From a bacterium c-19 (GTDB taxonomy: Bacteria > Bacillota_I > Bacilli_A > Erysipelotrichales > Erysipelotrichaceae): a stretch of DNA of 32,391 bases. The notes under the pieces were generated by a model. The model worked only from the letters and a program-made list of their open reading frames with translations, was not told the origin of the DNA and searched no databases. Positions 8,804-17,147 of the stretch are shown here, one piece after another. Each line of letters begins with the position of its first letter. Position 1 is the stretch's first letter. A program made the position numbers and the translations under genes. The stretch spans positions 1-32,391 of the forward strand of contig QZED01000022.1 of the NCBI GenBank assembly GCA_009917405.1, given 5' to 3'.

Positions 8804-10681
8804 ATGGAAAAAACAGTAGTATCTGCTTCGGCAAAAGCGGAGAGCTTTTATCATCCCCGCTTATTTGTGGTTTTTACCGGTGCATTTTTACTGGGATGCT
8901 ATGACGGACTTTGTGCCTATGTATTTGCTTTTTTATATCTTGCGTATTTTTATATGCGCGATGAAAAAGAATGCCGTATTGCAAGTATTGCGATATTGCT
9001 GGGTTCTTGTTTTTGTGGTTTTATCACTACTTATTTTTATGCGCTTGGGATGACCATATTTTTTTTAGTGATTCATGGTCTACGTTTATTTGATCAAAAT
9101 GTTTACCGCCGTTTACCGATGATTGCCGCATGCTTAAGCATTCCTTACGGAATCTATGCTTTTCATCTGGATTTAAGAGTTTTGTGTATTGCTTTCTTTG
9201 CTTACTTGTTGGCAATGATCGATCATCGTGAAATTGGTTGGATACAAAAAAAATTAGTTTTGACTTCACAAATATACGGTATCTTCTTTGTGACGCTGGC
9301 GCTATTGAGTTTAAATTGGATAGGCGGAGCGTTAGGAGAATGGCTGTTTGCGGCGTTTTTATTTACAGCGGCATTCTTTTGTGAGCCGTTGGTGCTGATC
9401 ATCTTGATGGGTTTAGTTTCTGTAGCGACACCTACTCTTGTATTATCCTCGGTAATAGTTTTGGCAACCGTATGGATCTCAATTATGAAACAAGAAAAAT
9501 ATTTGTTATGCAGCGGTTTGTTATTAATGATTTTATGGTTTGACTTATCATTACCGAATACTGCATTGTTTCTCATCGGATCGCTTACTTCGTTTCTCTA
9601 TGATGAAAAGAAATTGCCGTTTCATAGTGAACGACATCGACAACTACCGAATAATCAAGTCTCGACTCATATTTTAAATAAGCAGATTAATCATTTTTCC
9701 GGAATATTTACGGCATTATCTGATTACTATGAACAAATATCCGATGTTGAAGCTCAAATGCTTTCTGATATGGCAAAGGCATTGAAGTATTGTGCAGATA
9801 CTTTAAAAAAGGTTGACACGACACAATCACAAAAGCAACGGATATTAAAGGCTTTGGAAGGATACCAGTATGAGGTGGATGTGCTTGAAATTGAGCAGCA
9901 GGAAGACGGGCATATGGCAATTGAACTGGAAATTCGCAATATTAAGAAAAACGAGATCCAACAGACATTGTTGCCGTTGCTAGAGGTGCTGACTCATGAA
10001 CATTTGAATATTACGCAGCTTCATCATAAGCGTTTTACAAGAGGAGCACATGTGATTACATTGGAAAATCAAGTGCCATTTCAAATTGATTCCTATGCAG
10101 ACGCACAAAAGAACATGTATGAGAGCTGCGGAGATACATTCTCGATATTCCGATATCGCAATACGGTCATTTCCATGATTTCCGACGGCATGGGAAGCGG
10201 AGAACATGCGGCAACCTCATCACGATTGATTACGAATTTGTTTCAACGTATGGTTGTCAGCGGAATTCCTAAGGCAGATGCGATCAAATGCATTAATAAG
10301 CTGCTGCAAAGTGATGCGTATGCGACATTGGATGTGGTTTGTTTTGATTGTGCGGCAGGTAAGGCTTATATTTTTAAATCAGCAGCCTGTCCGACATTTC
10401 TTATCCGAAATCATGAGCTTTATGAAGTAAACGGCAGTTCCTTGCCGGTAGGAATAGTTTCATCGATAGAGCCTGATTGCTTTGTGGCTGATTTACAAGA
10501 CGGAGATGAATACTTAATGATCAGTGACGGTATTTTTATGGATGAAATCTATGAATGGTTGAAAAATCGCAGTTGTGAAAATGCGAAAACATCAATAGAA
10601 GACTTGATGGAAGTTCTTCGCAGACGACAGCGCTTGGATGATTCTACGGCGGTATTAAGCAAGGTACACAGTGTGCTGTAG
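8804..10681 (+). CDS. spoIIE: SpoIIE-like membrane PP2C-type serine phosphatase
   Basis: In spore formers SpoIIE dephosphorylates SpoIIAA to release sigma-F in the forespore and sits at the polar septum. Here residues 1-270 contain about ten hydrophobic segments, and residues 270-380 are a coiled/regulatory region. From about residue 400 there is a PP2C/SpoIIE domain with metal-binding ISDGMGSGEHA (near 459), LMISDGIFMDE (near 571) and a final DDSTAVL. At 625 residues it is shorter than the Bacillus protein (about 830), mainly in the central region. AGAGGTGAT (8790-8798) sets the start. No spoIIA operon or sigma-F gene is in the window, so a role in true sporulation is inference; a phosphatase in another partner-switching pathway is the alternative. 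Confidence 0.85.
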   Translation: MEKTVVSASAKAESFYHPRLFVVFTGAFLLGCYDGLCAYVFAFLYLAYFYMRDEKECRIASIAILLGSCFCGFITTYFYALGMTIFFLVIHGLRLFDQNVYRRLPMIAACLSIPYGIYAFHLDLRVLCIAFFAYLLAMIDHREIGWIQKKLVLTSQIYGIFFVTLALLSLNWIGGALGEWLFAAFLFTAAFFCEPLVLIILMGLVSVATPTLVLSSVIVLATVWISIMKQEKYLLCSGLLLMILWFDLSLPNTALFLIGSLTSFLYDEKKLPFHSERHRQLPNNQVSTHILNKQINHFSGIFTALSDYYEQISDVEAQMLSDMAKALKYCADTLKKVDTTQSQKQRILKALEGYQYEVDVLEIEQQEDGHMAIELEIRNIKKNEIQQTLLPLLEVLTHEHLNITQLHHKRFTRGAHVITLENQVPFQIDSYADAQKNMYESCGDTFSIFRYRNTVISMISDGMGSGEHAATSSRLITNLFQRMVVSGIPKADAIKCINKLLQSDAYATLDVVCFDCAAGKAYIFKSAACPTFLIRNHELYEVNGSSLPVGIVSSIEPDCFVADLQDGDEYLMISDGIFMDEIYEWLKNRSCENAKTSIEDLMEVLRRRQRLDDSTAVLSKVHSVL

Positions 10682-10711
10682 CTTTGATATGAATTTAAAA
10701 TCAAATGTATC

Positions 10712-10740
10712 AAACGGCGGGTAATCGATTCGCCGTTTTT
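10712..10740 (+). terminator. Terminator of spoIIE
   Basis: AAACGGCG (10712-10719) pairs with CGCCGTTT (10731-10738), followed by T residues. Confidence 0.9.
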
Positions 10741-10883
10741 AAGTACAATTAACGGAAATGAATCTAGGAAGCAGAATTGAATTGAGGTATTATTGCAGCT
10801 TTTTTATCGCAGATACGGCAACTGAGTGATTTATATTCCGGCTGTTTTTGAGTTATTTGAATGATTCGTTTTGCTCCTGATAC

Positions 10884-10912
10884 TTGCGTTTTCATGCCTT
10901 AGTGCTTATAAT
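10884..10912 (+). promoter_or_regulatory. Promoter of the ECF transporter gene
   Basis: TTGCGT (10884-10889) and TATAAT (10907-10912) are spaced 17 bases apart. Transcription would begin near 10919, leaving a leader of about 120 bases. Confidence 0.7.
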
Positions 10913-10918
10913 AAACAT

Positions 10919-11039
10919 GTCGCAACAGCTGAAAACAGAATAAATCGTGATCCGCAGGACATGAATTTACGGTCGTTATCACAAAGTTGCGCTTTCTCAA
11001 GACACATCGCATCTACGAGAGCGAAAGTAGGAGGACATT
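10919..11039 (+). promoter_or_regulatory. Structured 5' leader of the ECF transporter gene (possible riboswitch)
   Basis: A leader of about 120 bases lies between the promoter and AGGAGG at 11029-11034. It can form alternative pairings near the ribosome site: CGCT(TT)CTC with GAGAGCG, and CTAC with GTAG just before AGGAGG. Many S-component genes are under vitamin riboswitches, but I do not recognise a known class here. The 10741-10883 stretch before the promoter shows nothing I can identify. Confidence 0.35.
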
Positions 11040-11660
11040 ATGAGAACAAAGAAAACAAAAGATTTAACCCTGTTTGCCTTTTTTTTGGCAGTTGAGCTGA
11101 TTCTATTATTTACCCCGCTCGGCTTTTTACGTATCGGACCGCTGTCAGCTACGCTGATGCATATTCCGGTTATCATTGCTGCAGTGACAATGGGATGGAA
11201 GTATGGTGCGGCACTTGGCTTGATTTTCGGGATCTGCAGTGTTTGGAATGCAACTTTTGCGCCCGGTATTACATCGTTCTGTTTTTCCCCATTTATTACG
11301 ATTGGCGGAATCAGCGGTAATTATGCCAGTCTGATTGTCGCTTTGGTGCCGCGTATTTGTATCGGCTTGGTATCCTATGGTGTATTTACGCTATGTCGAA
11401 AGCACAAGGTCAATGAATCGATAAATGTGGTTGCGGCTGCTTTGGCAGGAGCAATCATTAACACGGTGCTTGTACTCGGCTTTATCTATCTGTTTTTCGG
11501 ACAAGCATATGCACAGGCTTTGAGCATATCGTTTGATACGTTGTTGGCAGTGCTTATGGGAGTTGTCTTCAGCAACGGTATAGCAGAGGCTGTGATTGCC
11601 GCAGTGGTTACTTTGATGGTTTATAAAGCATTAAAGCCTATTTTGAAGCAGTCTGCTTAG
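11040..11660 (+). CDS. ECF transporter S-component (vitamin uptake; possibly pantothenate)
   Basis: Substrate-binding membrane subunit of an energy-coupling-factor importer. The 206 residues form about six membrane helices and contain the GPLSATLMHIPVIIAAVTMG segment and a following GALLGL-type helix typical of ECF S-components in this size class. ATPase and EcfT subunits are not in the window, as expected for group II ECF systems that share one energising module. The start is fixed by AGGAGG five bases upstream. The substrate is unassigned; the HIP motif resembles pantothenate-type S-components, but that is tentative. Confidence 0.82.
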   Translation: MRTKKTKDLTLFAFFLAVELILLFTPLGFLRIGPLSATLMHIPVIIAAVTMGWKYGAALGLIFGICSVWNATFAPGITSFCFSPFITIGGISGNYASLIVALVPRICIGLVSYGVFTLCRKHKVNESINVVAAALAGAIINTVLVLGFIYLFFGQAYAQALSISFDTLLAVLMGVVFSNGIAEAVIAAVVTLMVYKALKPILKQSA

Positions 11661-11674
11661 TTAAAAATCAATTC

Positions 11675-11698
11675 AAAAAGCCGCAAAGGCTTTTTTTT
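11675..11698 (+). terminator. Terminator of the ECF S-component gene
   Basis: AAAAAGCC (11675-11682) pairs with GGCTTTTT (11688-11695), with eight T residues. Confidence 0.9.
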
Positions 11699-11789
11699 AT
11701 AAAAATCAGATAAAAAACACATAAAGTTATAGTCAAACTGTCAATAATTTAGTAAAATAGAGTTTAGAGATTGTCAGGAGTTGATAAGC

Positions 11790-12740
11790 ATGAAAGAACA
11801 AGAAGTTAAGAAAAGACATGCGATAGGTTCAGAAACTAACAGTCTGGACAGCGATATGAAAACAATGAAGCAGTGGGCAGATGAATCTCGTCAAAAAGAG
11901 GCTTTTAAAAGTACTAACAGTAAGCAAAGTACTGTTGAAAATAAACTAACCTCAAAAAAGCAAAAAACAGTTGAAAATAAAGAGAATGAGAAAAAGAGTG
12001 TAAAGCCTGTCGGCCATGCTTCGACACCTAAGAAAGAAGCAACCAAGTCAACCTCACAAAGCAAGTTGACGAAACCTCAACCGACACCGACGAAAAAGCC
12101 GCGGTCAAATCAATCACCTGCGAATCATAGCAAAGGGACAGCGAAAAAACCTAATTATTTATTATGGGTAACCATTGGTGTGATTGCGATTCCTTGCTTG
12201 ATCTTATTATATATATTTTTAGGTTCTCGTGAGAATTCCTCTGAACCGGTGGTGGGTTCACGCTTTAAAAATGCTTTGGATCCTAAAATTACCGAAGAAG
12301 ATTTAAAAGGATTAGAATCAAGTTTGGTTTTTGATGGTGCAGAGGCAGTTGAGATCAATTTAAAGTCGGCAACCTTGCGAATCAATATTAACGCGAAAGA
12401 TGATTTAAAGCAGGATGCAATCCAAAAGCTGATGAATGATGCTTATGCTAAAGTGACTGAAAAGCTTCCCGTCGATAAGTATTTTACTAATAAAAAAGAC
12501 GGTGACAAAGTAATTAAGATGTACGATTTGGAGATCAGCGCTTATAATTATATTCCTAAAAAGGATGAAGAAAAAAAGGGTCAGATTCATTTAAGCAAGG
12601 TGAAGAATTCTTCTGCCGACCAGCCTGTCGATGATATATTGAGTACTCCTAAGGATAAGCAAAGTGCAGAGGAAATTTTGAATCCGGATACTTCTAATCC
12701 GCCAACGAATGATAATAAACAACAGACAGAGGGCGAATAG
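11790..12740 (+). CDS. Lysine-rich single-pass membrane protein of unknown function
   Basis: A 316-residue protein with no family I recognise. Residues 1-125 are highly polar and Lys/Ser/Thr-rich and probably cytoplasmic. One membrane segment (YLLWVTIGVIAIPCLILLYIFLG region) lies near residues 126-150. A folded domain of about 110 residues follows outside (PKITEEDLKGLESS onwards), then a Ser/Asp/Asn-rich tail. ATG 11790 is preferred over the upstream TTG at 11781 because AGGAG ends at 11780, nine bases before it. rlmD starts 19 bases after its stop, so the two are probably co-transcribed. The topology suggests an envelope-associated sensor or anchor. Confidence 0.8.
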   Translation: MKEQEVKKRHAIGSETNSLDSDMKTMKQWADESRQKEAFKSTNSKQSTVENKLTSKKQKTVENKENEKKSVKPVGHASTPKKEATKSTSQSKLTKPQPTPTKKPRSNQSPANHSKGTAKKPNYLLWVTIGVIAIPCLILLYIFLGSRENSSEPVVGSRFKNALDPKITEEDLKGLESSLVFDGAEAVEINLKSATLRININAKDDLKQDAIQKLMNDAYAKVTEKLPVDKYFTNKKDGDKVIKMYDLEISAYNYIPKKDEEKKGQIHLSKVKNSSADQPVDDILSTPKDKQSAEEILNPDTSNPPTNDNKQQTEGE

Positions 12741-12759
12741 CCCTTTTTCTTGGAGGCTT

Positions 12760-14400
12760 ATGAAAAAGAATGATATTGTGAAAGGAACTTGTGTCAGCTA
12801 TACTTATCAAGGCTTTGGTGTGGTAAAGGTCGACGGATTTCCATTATTTGTGAAAAATTTAATCTTGGGTGAAGAAGCAGAAATCATTGTGACAATGGTG
12901 AAGAAGCAGTTTGGATACGGAAGAGTAAAGCAACTTTTGACAAGAAGCGAAGATCGTGTTGAACCGCTGTGTCCACTTGCCGGTAAATGCGGCGGATGTC
13001 AGATCCAGCATATGTCTAGAAAACATCAGGCATTCTTTAAAAAGGAACAAGTGGAAAGTGTAATGAGACGCATCGCTCACATTGATACAGAGGTTTCTGA
13101 TGTTTTGATGATGGAAAATGGCTGGAATTATCGCAACAAAGCGCAGGTACCGTTTCAGTTACAAAATGATCGAGTGGTTTGTGGCTTTTATCGTTTGCAT
13201 TCCAATGAATCGGTGGATATGAATGAGTGTATGATTCAGCATCCCGTAATGAATCGTGTATTACAGATTGTGAAAGGGTATTTAAGTCAAAAGCATTCGG
13301 TGGGGAGCTTGCGTCATTTATTGATTAAATATGCGAGAAGCAGTGATGAAATTATGGTTGTTTTTATCACCTCAGATGCGAATGGCATGGACTGGGAACC
13401 ACTGGTGCAGCTTTTATGTGAAAAAGTTCCGCAGGTAAAAAGCGTTATGTTAAATATTAATCAGCGCGGTGATAATGTGATCTTAGGTGAGGAAGAAATT
13501 TTATTGTACGGTCAGCCGTATATCAGTGATCGAATTTTTGATCTGTCCTTTCGTATTGCAATGAAATCTTTTTATCAAGTGAATCCGCAGCAGACTGAGG
13601 TATTGTATCGCACGGTAATGCAGTATGCGCAGCTGAGTGGAAGTGAGACGGTTCTGGATTGTTATTGCGGGGTCGGAACGATTGGCTTGTGTCTAGCGAA
13701 GCAAGCAAAGCAGGTGATCGGTATTGAAATTATTCCTGAAGCTATTGAAAACGCGAAGGAAAATGCTAAGCGTAATCATATTGAAAACGCGCAGTTTATT
13801 TGCGCTGATGCAAAAGCTTATGCAAAGGAATTGAGTGATCATAAACAAAAGATTGATGTTGTAATCGTAGATCCGCCGCGCAAGGGGTGTGATGAGCAGG
13901 TGTTGGAAAGTATTGCGAGTATGGCGCCGCAGCGAATTGTTTATGTGTCTTGTGATGTCGCAACACAAGCGAGAGACATTGAACGTTTGAAGCGGTACGG
14001 CTATCATGCGGCAGCGGTGCAGCCTGTGGATATGTTTCCGCAGACACAGCATGTTGAGACGGTTGTAATGCTTTCCCACAAAAAACCCGACAGCGTAATC
14101 AACGTAAAAGTCGAGTTTGGCGAGGGTGAGGGAAAAGTGCCGCTTGATAATATTGCCAAGAGAGCCGAAGCGTACAAACCGAAAGAGCGAGTTACATATA
14201 AGATGATTAAGGAATACATAGAAGCGAAGTATGGCTTCAAAGTACATACCGCATATATCGCAGAGGTTAAAAGGGAGTTAGGATTGCCGATGTATGATGC
14301 CCCTAATGCGGTAGAGGAATTGAAACAGCCGAGGAAGCATCCGACGGCGGAGAAAGCGGAAGCGATAAAGGATGCACTTAGATATTTTGAGGTAATTTAA
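12760..14400 (+). CDS. rlmD: 23S rRNA (uracil-5-)-methyltransferase RlmD/RlmCD with extra C-terminal tail
   Basis: SAM-dependent methyltransferase that makes 5-methyluridine in 23S rRNA. Order: N-terminal TRAM domain (residues 1-60); iron-sulfur cysteines in CPLAGKCGGCQ (near 71, 77, 80) plus Cys in NECMIQHP (near 157); SAM loop VLDCYCGVGTIGL (near 302); the VDPPRKGCDE motif (near 370); catalytic Cys in YVSCD (near 397). Canonical proteins end shortly after HVETVVMLS. This one continues about 100 residues (DSVINVKVEFGEGEGK to YFEVI) with a predicted helix-turn-helix-like stretch (VTYKMIKEYIEAKYGFKVH) and a visibly different codon choice. I recall similar tails on RlmD proteins whose gene holds an integrated conjugative element. 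TGGAGG lies seven bases before ATG 12760. Confidence 0.92.
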   Translation: MKKNDIVKGTCVSYTYQGFGVVKVDGFPLFVKNLILGEEAEIIVTMVKKQFGYGRVKQLLTRSEDRVEPLCPLAGKCGGCQIQHMSRKHQAFFKKEQVESVMRRIAHIDTEVSDVLMMENGWNYRNKAQVPFQLQNDRVVCGFYRLHSNESVDMNECMIQHPVMNRVLQIVKGYLSQKHSVGSLRHLLIKYARSSDEIMVVFITSDANGMDWEPLVQLLCEKVPQVKSVMLNINQRGDNVILGEEEILLYGQPYISDRIFDLSFRIAMKSFYQVNPQQTEVLYRTVMQYAQLSGSETVLDCYCGVGTIGLCLAKQAKQVIGIEIIPEAIENAKENAKRNHIENAQFICADAKAYAKELSDHKQKIDVVIVDPPRKGCDEQVLESIASMAPQRIVYVSCDVATQARDIERLKRYGYHAAAVQPVDMFPQTQHVETVVMLSHKKPDSVINVKVEFGEGEGKVPLDNIAKRAEAYKPKERVTYKMIKEYIEAKYGFKVHTAYIAEVKRELGLPMYDAPNAVEELKQPRKHPTAEKAEAIKDALRYFEVI

Positions 14401-14675
14401 TGGAGGAAAGGATTTATCAGAGTGCAGAGCATATAGTTGGGATACATCAAAAAGCCTATGAGGTTTATTTGCCATTGGTTGAAGATGTGTGTAGCAGAAC
14501 CGTGTCAGAGGCTGAATTATCACATTGGCTTGATTATCTACTGGACTTTGCATGTGACGAAAAAATATTGGGGTTGTATAAGAAAGTGTGTAGAAAATAT
14601 TTATATGTATATCCGAGGTGCATCAAATCTTATATTGAAGCGTATCGGGAAATGTGGGAGGATGAAAACAAATGA
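14400..14675 (+). CDS. Small hypothetical protein coupled to rlmD
   Basis: A 91-residue, mostly helical, acidic protein with HWLDYLLDFACDEKILGLY in its centre. Its ATG shares a base with the rlmD stop (TAATG), and GAGG sits just before it, so translation is coupled. It is intact, unlike the three genes that follow. I cannot assign a function. Its position directly after the rlmD tail suggests that it belongs to the element that supplied the tail. Confidence 0.75.
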   Translation: MEERIYQSAEHIVGIHQKAYEVYLPLVEDVCSRTVSEAELSHWLDYLLDFACDEKILGLYKKVCRKYLYVYPRCIKSYIEAYREMWEDENK

Positions 14676-14709
14676 CTATTCGGCGGAATATATCTAAGAT
14701 AAGTGATAG

Positions 14710-14738
14710 TTACAATGCTTGAGAAAGTTTGTGATAAT
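14710..14738 (+). promoter_or_regulatory. Promoter of the KilA-N gene
   Basis: TTACAA (14710-14715) and GATAAT (14733-14738) are spaced 17 bases apart, very close to the ribosome site AGGAGG at 14744-14749. Confidence 0.5.
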
Positions 14739-14753
14739 ATTACAGGAGGAGCA

Positions 14754-15594
14754 ATGGAAAAAATAATTAAGGATACAATTCATGCGAATGGGATAGATAT
14801 TGGTACTTATACACAAGATTTTGAAAATGAATTTATTTCATTGACGGATATTGCCCGATATAAGAGCGATGATCCAACGGCGGTTATTCAAAACTGGATG
14901 AGAAATCGGGATGTTATAGAATTTTTGGGATTATGGGAAAGACTTCATAATCCAGATTTTAAACTCCTTCGAGGGGTTTAGAAAACAGGCAGGGGCAAAT
15001 GCATTTACAATGTCACCAAAGAAGTGGATAGAAGCTACGGACGCTATTGGTATTGTTTCAAAGTCGGGACGTTATGGTGGTACGTATGCCCATAGTGATA
15101 TTGCCATGTCTTTTGCAACTTGGATTTCTCCTGAATTTCAGTTATATATTATGAAGGATTACAGGAGATTAAAGACGGATGAGAATAGTCGGTTATCTCT
15201 AAATTGGAACTTAAACAGGGAAATTTCCAAGTTAAATTACAGGATACATACGGATGCCATTAAGGACAATTTGATTCCAGCAGAATTAACCCCTGCGCAG
15301 ATAGCTTATACATATGCTAATGAGGCAGATATGTTAAATGTGGTTCTGTTTGGAAAAACAGCGAAACAATGGAAAGATGAAAATCCAACCGTAAAAGAAA
15401 ATATGCGGGATGTGGCAACGTTGAATCAATTACTTGTGCTTGCGAATTTGGAAAGTTATAATGCAGTATTGATTAATCAGGGAAAGATTCAGAAAGAGCG
15501 GATGAGATTGTTGCGCCAATTAGCAGTTCAACAGCTACAAATGTTGGAGGCAGTAAGCTTGAATAATCTTCCCCAATTAACAGAACGGACATAA
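14754..15594 (+). pseudogene. KilA-N domain phage-type protein, frameshifted
   Basis: The ATG at 14754 has AGGAGG five bases upstream. The first frame gives a KilA-N domain start (FISLTDIARYKSDDPTAVIQ, then NWMRNRDVIEFLGLWERLHNP) and ends at TAG 14979-14981. The same protein continues in another frame from FEGFRKQAGANAFTMSPKKW through GGTYAHSDIAMSFATWISPE to ERT at 15594. The break lies near 14964-14970. KilA-N proteins are DNA-binding antirepressor-like proteins of phages and mobile elements. The C-terminal half is open for nearly 200 codons. Confidence 0.85.
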
Positions 15595-15640
15595 TTGTAA
15601 AAGTTGTATTGTGTGATAATGTAATGAGAAGGAGATAAAA

Positions 15641-16476
15641 ATGAGAGGAAAAACAATACGACATTTTTTAATTGATGGACAGGTAGATGGTAGATGGGCC
15701 AGTGAGCTTTCTAATTGGATAGGTAAGGCATATAAAATTCCACGTACATATATTAATCAATGTACGGATAGAGATGATTTGAGTAATACGGGGTGTATTT
15801 TTTATTCGGGCGTAATGATGAAACAGATGAGGAGCAAGTTTATATAGGAGAGGCTGAAAATATTTTTAACAGACTTAAACAACATCTTTCTGAAAAAGAT
15901 TTCTGGACAGAGTGCATAGTGTTTATTAGCAAAGATAATAATTTGAACAAAGCACATATAAAATATTTGGAAAATTATCTTTATATTTTGGCGAAAGAAT
16001 CTAAAAGATATGAGGTAGTAAACAGCAATGTGCCTACAGAAGCATCAATATCTGAGATGGATCGTGCAGAAATGGATGAGTTCATTGATAATATGCGGTT
16101 GATTTTAGGAGTGTTGGGACATAAAATTTTAGAACCGACTATAAAGAGGAAAAGTGATGAGAAAGAAAATCTTTACATTTTACAAGACCGTACTGGAATC
16201 AAGGCGAGTGGTAAACCGATTTCAGAAGGTTTCGCGGTGTTGAAAGGTTCTAAGATTGCTGATAATGTAACGACATCTTTATCAAAGTCTGTTATCAATA
16301 AACGACAGCTGTTATTTGATAAAGGCATTGTTGATGAGAACTTTACTTTTACTCAGGATTGGGCATTTACGAGTCCTTCACTTGCGGCAGCAATAGTTGC
16401 AGGGTATAGTATTAACGGTAGGAATGCATGGAAGAATGGAAAAGGAATATCATTAAAAGAAATAGAAGAGGAATAA
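15641..16476 (+). pseudogene. GIY-YIG nuclease-like protein with DUF4357-type C-terminus, frameshifted
   Basis: The first frame (ATG 15641, AAGGAG upstream) runs MRGKTIRHFLIDGQVDGRWA to LSNTG and then diverges. The second frame supplies VYFLFGRNDETDEEQVYIGE, the GIY-YIG core, followed by NIFNRLKQHLSEKDFWTECI. A conserved C-terminal region (SGKPISEGFAVLKGSKIA onwards) resembles DUF4357. One missing G in the GGGG run at 15790-15793 explains the break; five would restore a protein of about 278 residues. Members are stand-alone accessory nucleases often found near restriction or mobile genes. Confidence 0.85.
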
Positions 16477-16644
16477 AAAATGATTTTTGTGAGAAAGAAG
16501 TAATACCGTTGAAAGTGTGGTTCTGATAGTGAGAAAATAAACGCGCAATTTACTTGTTTATAAATATTTTGATATTATATTGCTGCTTATGAACTTTCTG
16601 AGGATACTCATGATATAATATAGAAAATATATTCATATTGTAGG

Positions 16645-16976
16645 ATGAATAACCTTATGGATGATAATGATACCGTAGTATTTGAAGATGGGAATTTAGA
16701 CTTGATGCAACAATTTTGTCGCAGAGAGATACCATATGGCTGAGCGCTAATCAAATGGCAGATCTTTTTAAGCGTGATGAAAAGACAATAAGAAAACATA
16801 TTAATAATGTGTTCAAAGAAAATGTGCAGATAGAGATAACAAAACGTAATTTTTACATATTGCGGGTATCAAGCAAAGAATACCATTTTTTAGATATTAT
16901 TATTTTTGTAAGGTATAGGGTAAAGTCTCAACGCAGCGTATATTTTCGTAAATGGGCAAGTAAGATTCTAAAGTAA
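16645..16976 (+). pseudogene. RhuM-family (virulence-associated) protein remnant
   Basis: The ATG at 16645 starts MNNLMDDNDTVVFEDGNLDL, which leaves frame near 16700 and stops at TGA 16741. The other frame resumes DATILSQRDTIWLSANQMAD, then KRDEKTIRKHINNVFKE, the classic RhuM start, and continues with altered sequence to RYRVKSQRSVYFRKWASKIL at 16976, where it stops. Intact homologues are about 330 residues, so most of the C-terminus is gone. The 16477-16644 gap before it contains a TATAAT-type -10 (near 16614) and no gene. Confidence 0.8.
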
Positions 16977-17147
16977 GTCAGATGGAAAGAAAAGTATAGT
17001 AAAATTAATTCATCATTATTGCATTGATTTGCTACGACAAATAGAGTTTAATATTGATGTTTTCGGATTAGGCAAGTCTGGTACTAACACGTTTTACTTA
17101 TGAAGCCAAAGGATATCTATGTTATAATTAAAAAGGTGATGAAAATT

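Larger units (their letters stand above)
14085..17060 (+). mobile_element. Scar of an integrative element in the 3' end of rlmD
   Basis: From inside the end of rlmD to before the sodium symporter, the content changes to accessory genes: the rlmD tail, a small partner gene, then KilA-N, GIY-YIG and RhuM-type genes, each with a frameshift. The 3' end of rumA/rlmD is a known insertion hotspot for integrative elements in Firmicutes. No integrase, relaxase or second attachment site is visible, so the element has lost its mobility genes. Boundaries are approximate. Confidence 0.5.

Noticed and set aside
14040-17100. Pair of attachment-site direct repeats flanking the rlmD island
   Set aside because: I looked for a second copy of the sequence around GTTGAGACGG near 17000 and saw none.
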